A DNA stretch of 64,000 nucleotides from Candidatus Terasakiella magnetica (GTDB taxonomy: Bacteria; Pseudomonadota; Alphaproteobacteria; Rhodospirillales; Terasakiellaceae), in contig NZ_FLYE01000046.1 in NCBI RefSeq assembly GCF_900093605.1, forward strand, positions 62,001 through 126,000, written 5' to 3'. Of the stretch, positions 62,077 through 64,000 are shown one piece after another. The position numbers and the translations under genes were made by a program. Positions within the stretch are counted from its first letter, which is position 1, and every line of letters starts with the position of its first letter. The notes beneath the pieces were generated by a model, which was not told where the DNA came from, did no database searches, and saw only the letters and a list, made by a program, of their open reading frames with translations.

Positions 62077-63861
62077 TTACGCACTAATATCCACACCGCC
62101 CCGAGAGGCTGCGCGTTCTTGAGCACGTTGGGCCAGCACTTCCATATCTGATGCCAGAAGAAGTTCTTCGTCATCATCCATAGAGTCCGCATCACCACCG
62201 TTTCCACCATTGGAGGAACCGTTGGCTTGTTCACCCTGTTCGTTTTGTTTTTGCAAATCGAAGTTCATATCACCCATGTTGAGGCCCGCTTCGCTCAGTG
62301 CTTTTTCAAGGTTTGAGGAGTCGTTCTTCAGCATTTGCAATGTTTCTGGACGTTCGGCAACGATGGAGGCCATCACTTTACCTGTTGAAAAGTCCAGTTG
62401 AACTTCAATGCGGCCCATTTCCAGTGGCTTAAGCTGAATGTTGATACGGTCCGCACCGGCTTTTGCCGCTTTGGAAATCTCAACATGAATTTCTTCAGGT
62501 TTTGCCGTTGTCTGGACAGCCGGCTTTTGTTGAGCCGCCTGTTTTGCCTGAGCTGCTTGCTGTGTTTGTTGTGCCTGTTGGGTCGTGTTCTGAGTATTGG
62601 TTTGCGCCATCTCAGGGTTTACGCCTTGGGGCTGTTGGACCATGGCGGTTTTCGCCGCACCACCAGCAGCACCTTTCACATCACCAACCATATTTTGGAA
62701 ATTCTGGTTTTGTGTGTTCTGGTTGTTATTTTGCTGGTTTACCTGGGCTTGTGCATTCGCCATCGCAGCCTGAGGGTTTGGCCCTTGGTTTGCGTTGGTT
62801 TGCCCTGTTGTCTGCTGCTTGGTTGCGGCCAATGGATTATTGGCATCTGCGGCAACTTGGGCTGCATTGGACAGGTTTTGTGATTGTGTTGATGTCAATT
62901 CAGCCGATTGGTTGGTGACATTCACATTCAGGTTTGCACGTTGGTTTGGTCCAAGTTTCTTTGAAAGGTCGCTTGCTTGGCGCTGGGCTTCTGACATCAA
63001 CTGACCTTGTAATTGCGGATCAGTATTTTGTTGATTAGCCATAGCGTTCTGATTTTGCTGAATGCCTTGCATTTGACCCTGTCCTTGAGTGGCTGCTTTA
63101 TTTTGAGCCGCACCGGATTGCCAACCTTGGGAGAACAAGTCTTTATTGTTACCCGCATTAACATCGATGTTCTGGACAGTTTGAGTTGTTTGTTTGGCAG
63201 TCGTATCGGTCATACCCGCTTTCTTTGGGTCGACCATTGCAACGATTGCCGGGTCAGCTGCCATTTGTGCAGCCGCAGCTGCGCCTTGAGCAAAGGCATT
63301 GCTGGCAGCTTGATCAGATACATTATCGCTATTGGTTGTCTGAGCAGCGCTACTTTCTGTATCGTTGCTATTTTGGTTTTGCGATCCTGTATCAGATTGA
63401 ACCTGTTCATTTGCACCTTGATCACCTGTATCGTGATCATCGCGTGAGGTATGTTGTTCACGCGGTGCAGTATCGTCTTGACGATGATCATCACGACCAT
63501 CATGGGATGCTTCCTGACGGTTATCATCAGAACGCGAATGGCGTGGTTCATCGTCACGACTATAGTCTCGATCGTCAGAACGGCTGTGGGCCGGTTCATC
63601 ATCGCGTCGCTGGGAACCCCCGGCTTCACGTTCGTCACGATAAGACTGATCATATCCACTATCGCCACCTTGGTCATAGACACCTTCGTTCTGTGACTGG
63701 TTGGCTGACATGGACATGGAGGTATTCATATTGTCAGTTCCGAACATCAAGAAGCTGGAGAACTGCGGGCCTGCAGAGCTTTGGGCTTTACCCGCGCTCT
63801 TGGCAGCCCCGGCAGCAGCGGCAGCGACGCTGTTTCGGGCTCTTACATTTAAATCATCCAT
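62077..63861 (-). CDS. fliK: Flagellar hook-length control protein FliK
   Basis: A 594-residue export-gate ruler that measures the hook and switches substrate specificity. A long disordered N-terminal part is unusual: it is rich in Asp, Arg, Ser and His (DDRDYSRDDEPRHSRSDD), then Gln, Asn and Thr. The C-terminal Flg_hook domain (about 455-545: IHVEISKAAKAGADRINIQL; PLEMGRIEVQLDFSTGKVMA) is clear. GAGGAAG precedes the ATG. It leads the fliK-flgD-flgE unit, driven by the sigma-54 promoter. Confidence 0.9.
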   Translation of the reverse strand: MDDLNVRARNSVAAAAAGAAKSAGKAQSSAGPQFSSFLMFGTDNMNTSMSMSANQSQNEGVYDQGGDSGYDQSYRDEREAGGSQRRDDEPAHSRSDDRDYSRDDEPRHSRSDDNRQEASHDGRDDHRQDDTAPREQHTSRDDHDTGDQGANEQVQSDTGSQNQNSNDTESSAAQTTNSDNVSDQAASNAFAQGAAAAAQMAADPAIVAMVDPKKAGMTDTTAKQTTQTVQNIDVNAGNNKDLFSQGWQSGAAQNKAATQGQGQMQGIQQNQNAMANQQNTDPQLQGQLMSEAQRQASDLSKKLGPNQRANLNVNVTNQSAELTSTQSQNLSNAAQVAADANNPLAATKQQTTGQTNANQGPNPQAAMANAQAQVNQQNNNQNTQNQNFQNMVGDVKGAAGGAAKTAMVQQPQGVNPEMAQTNTQNTTQQAQQTQQAAQAKQAAQQKPAVQTTAKPEEIHVEISKAAKAGADRINIQLKPLEMGRIEVQLDFSTGKVMASIVAERPETLQMLKNDSSNLEKALSEAGLNMGDMNFDLQKQNEQGEQANGSSNGGNGGDADSMDDDEELLLASDMEVLAQRAQERAASRGGVDISA

Positions 63862-63900
63862 GATTGCTTCCTCGCATATTCCACATGTCAGCCCTTATTT

Positions 63901-63916
63901 TGCAAGGGTCGTGCCA
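63901..63916 (-). promoter_or_regulatory. Sigma-54 (-24/-12) promoter of fliK-flgD-flgE
   Basis: Read on the minus strand, TGGCACGACCCTTGCA fits TGGCAC-N5-TTGCA fully, the RpoN consensus. It lies 40-55 bases before the fliK start, so transcription would begin about 30 bases upstream of the ATG. FlbD, encoded at 52.6 kb, is the expected activator. Confidence 0.85.
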
Positions 63917-63935
63917 AAAATGATATTTTTAACTA

Positions 63936-63969
63936 AGTGGTTGTTTTTTAATAGTTAAAGTGGTTTTTA
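63936..63969. promoter_or_regulatory. Direct repeat upstream of the sigma-54 promoter
   Basis: AGTGGTT occurs at 63936 and 63959, a 23-base period, in T-rich surroundings 20-53 bases upstream of the -24 element. Such spacing could serve enhancer binding, but the sequence is not a recognised FlbD site. Confidence 0.3.
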
Positions 63970-64000
63970 GGATGATGGGGATAGGGAAAAATATGCTTGT

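Noticed and set aside
5642-63861. A self-contained new defence or mobile system
   Set aside because: No cluster of nucleases, helicases and unknown genes was seen. The unknown genes are isolated among ordinary transport and motility genes.
63186-63863. 225-residue plus-strand frame opposite fliK
   Set aside because: It is a shadow of the Asp/Arg/His-rich region of fliK. No recognisable protein features.
1-64000. tRNA, rRNA, CRISPR, transposase or integrase genes
   Set aside because: I looked for T-loop GGTTCGAATCC-type boxes, regular direct repeats with spacers, and DDE or tyrosine recombinase motifs and saw none.

Overview
The window looks like a chromosomal segment of a motile, free-living alphaproteobacterium, probably Rhodospirillales-like and marine. 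The evidence is a CtrA regulator with its TTAA-N7-TTAA boxes, a ChpT-type histidine phosphotransferase, FlbD with its unusual receiver domain, TRAP/TAXI and polar amino acid uptake genes, and a single polar-flagellum gene set. Base composition is moderate, near or slightly under 50% GC by eye. A Terasakiella/Magnetospirillum-type relative is my best guess, but that is inference from gene content only. I saw no rRNA, tRNA, CRISPR array, prophage, transposase or integrase.

Layout. 1-12.7 kb: the end of a diguanylate cyclase, a ClC channel, a UvrD-type helicase, PrmA, a chemoreceptor (minus strand), NAD synthetase, two aminoacyl-tRNA synthetases (GltX, CysS) and an orphan periplasmic binding protein. 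12.8-19.5 kb: poorly characterised genes, including a DUF4384 protein, Apt, a TAXI binding protein, a degenerate GGDEF/EAL-like protein with Trp repeats, a cytochrome P460 with an N-terminal Cys-rich NPCAA repeat, and a DUF6969-like protein. 19.5-31.8 kb: transport and envelope genes, with an Atm1-type exporter, a lipoprotein, an AcuI-like reductase, a complete polar amino acid ABC system, an SLC13 carrier, a porin-like protein, an AlaX editing protein and a LysE exporter. 31.8-37.8 kb: DUF1127 and MocR genes in divergent orientation, an oxyR-lrgA-lrgB operon, a receiver protein with Glu in place of the phospho-Asp, and a DUF2478-DUF364 fusion.

37.9-63.9 kb is a motility and cell-cycle-regulator region: chpT, cheA (hybrid), cheY, cheB and cheR on plus; ctrA on minus; fliI and fliJ on plus; then a minus-strand block with a QueF-like gene, a FliK-like gene, flhG, flhA, flbD, motA, fliN, fliH, fliG, fliF, flgE, flgD and fliK. 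The regulatory logic can be read in the DNA. Three TTAA boxes at exact 11-bp spacing lie in the ctrA/fliI intergenic region. A near-match lies upstream of fliF. A clear sigma-54 -24/-12 promoter precedes fliK-flgD-flgE, and the window encodes FlbD, the activator expected to serve it. This fits a ChpT > CtrA > FlbD/sigma-54 cascade.

The least explained items are the Cys-repeat P460 protein, the divergent QueF-like protein inside the flagellar cluster, the degenerate GGDEF/EAL protein with Trp repeats, the DUF2478-DUF364 fusion, the pseudo-receiver protein, and oxyR coupled to lrgAB.
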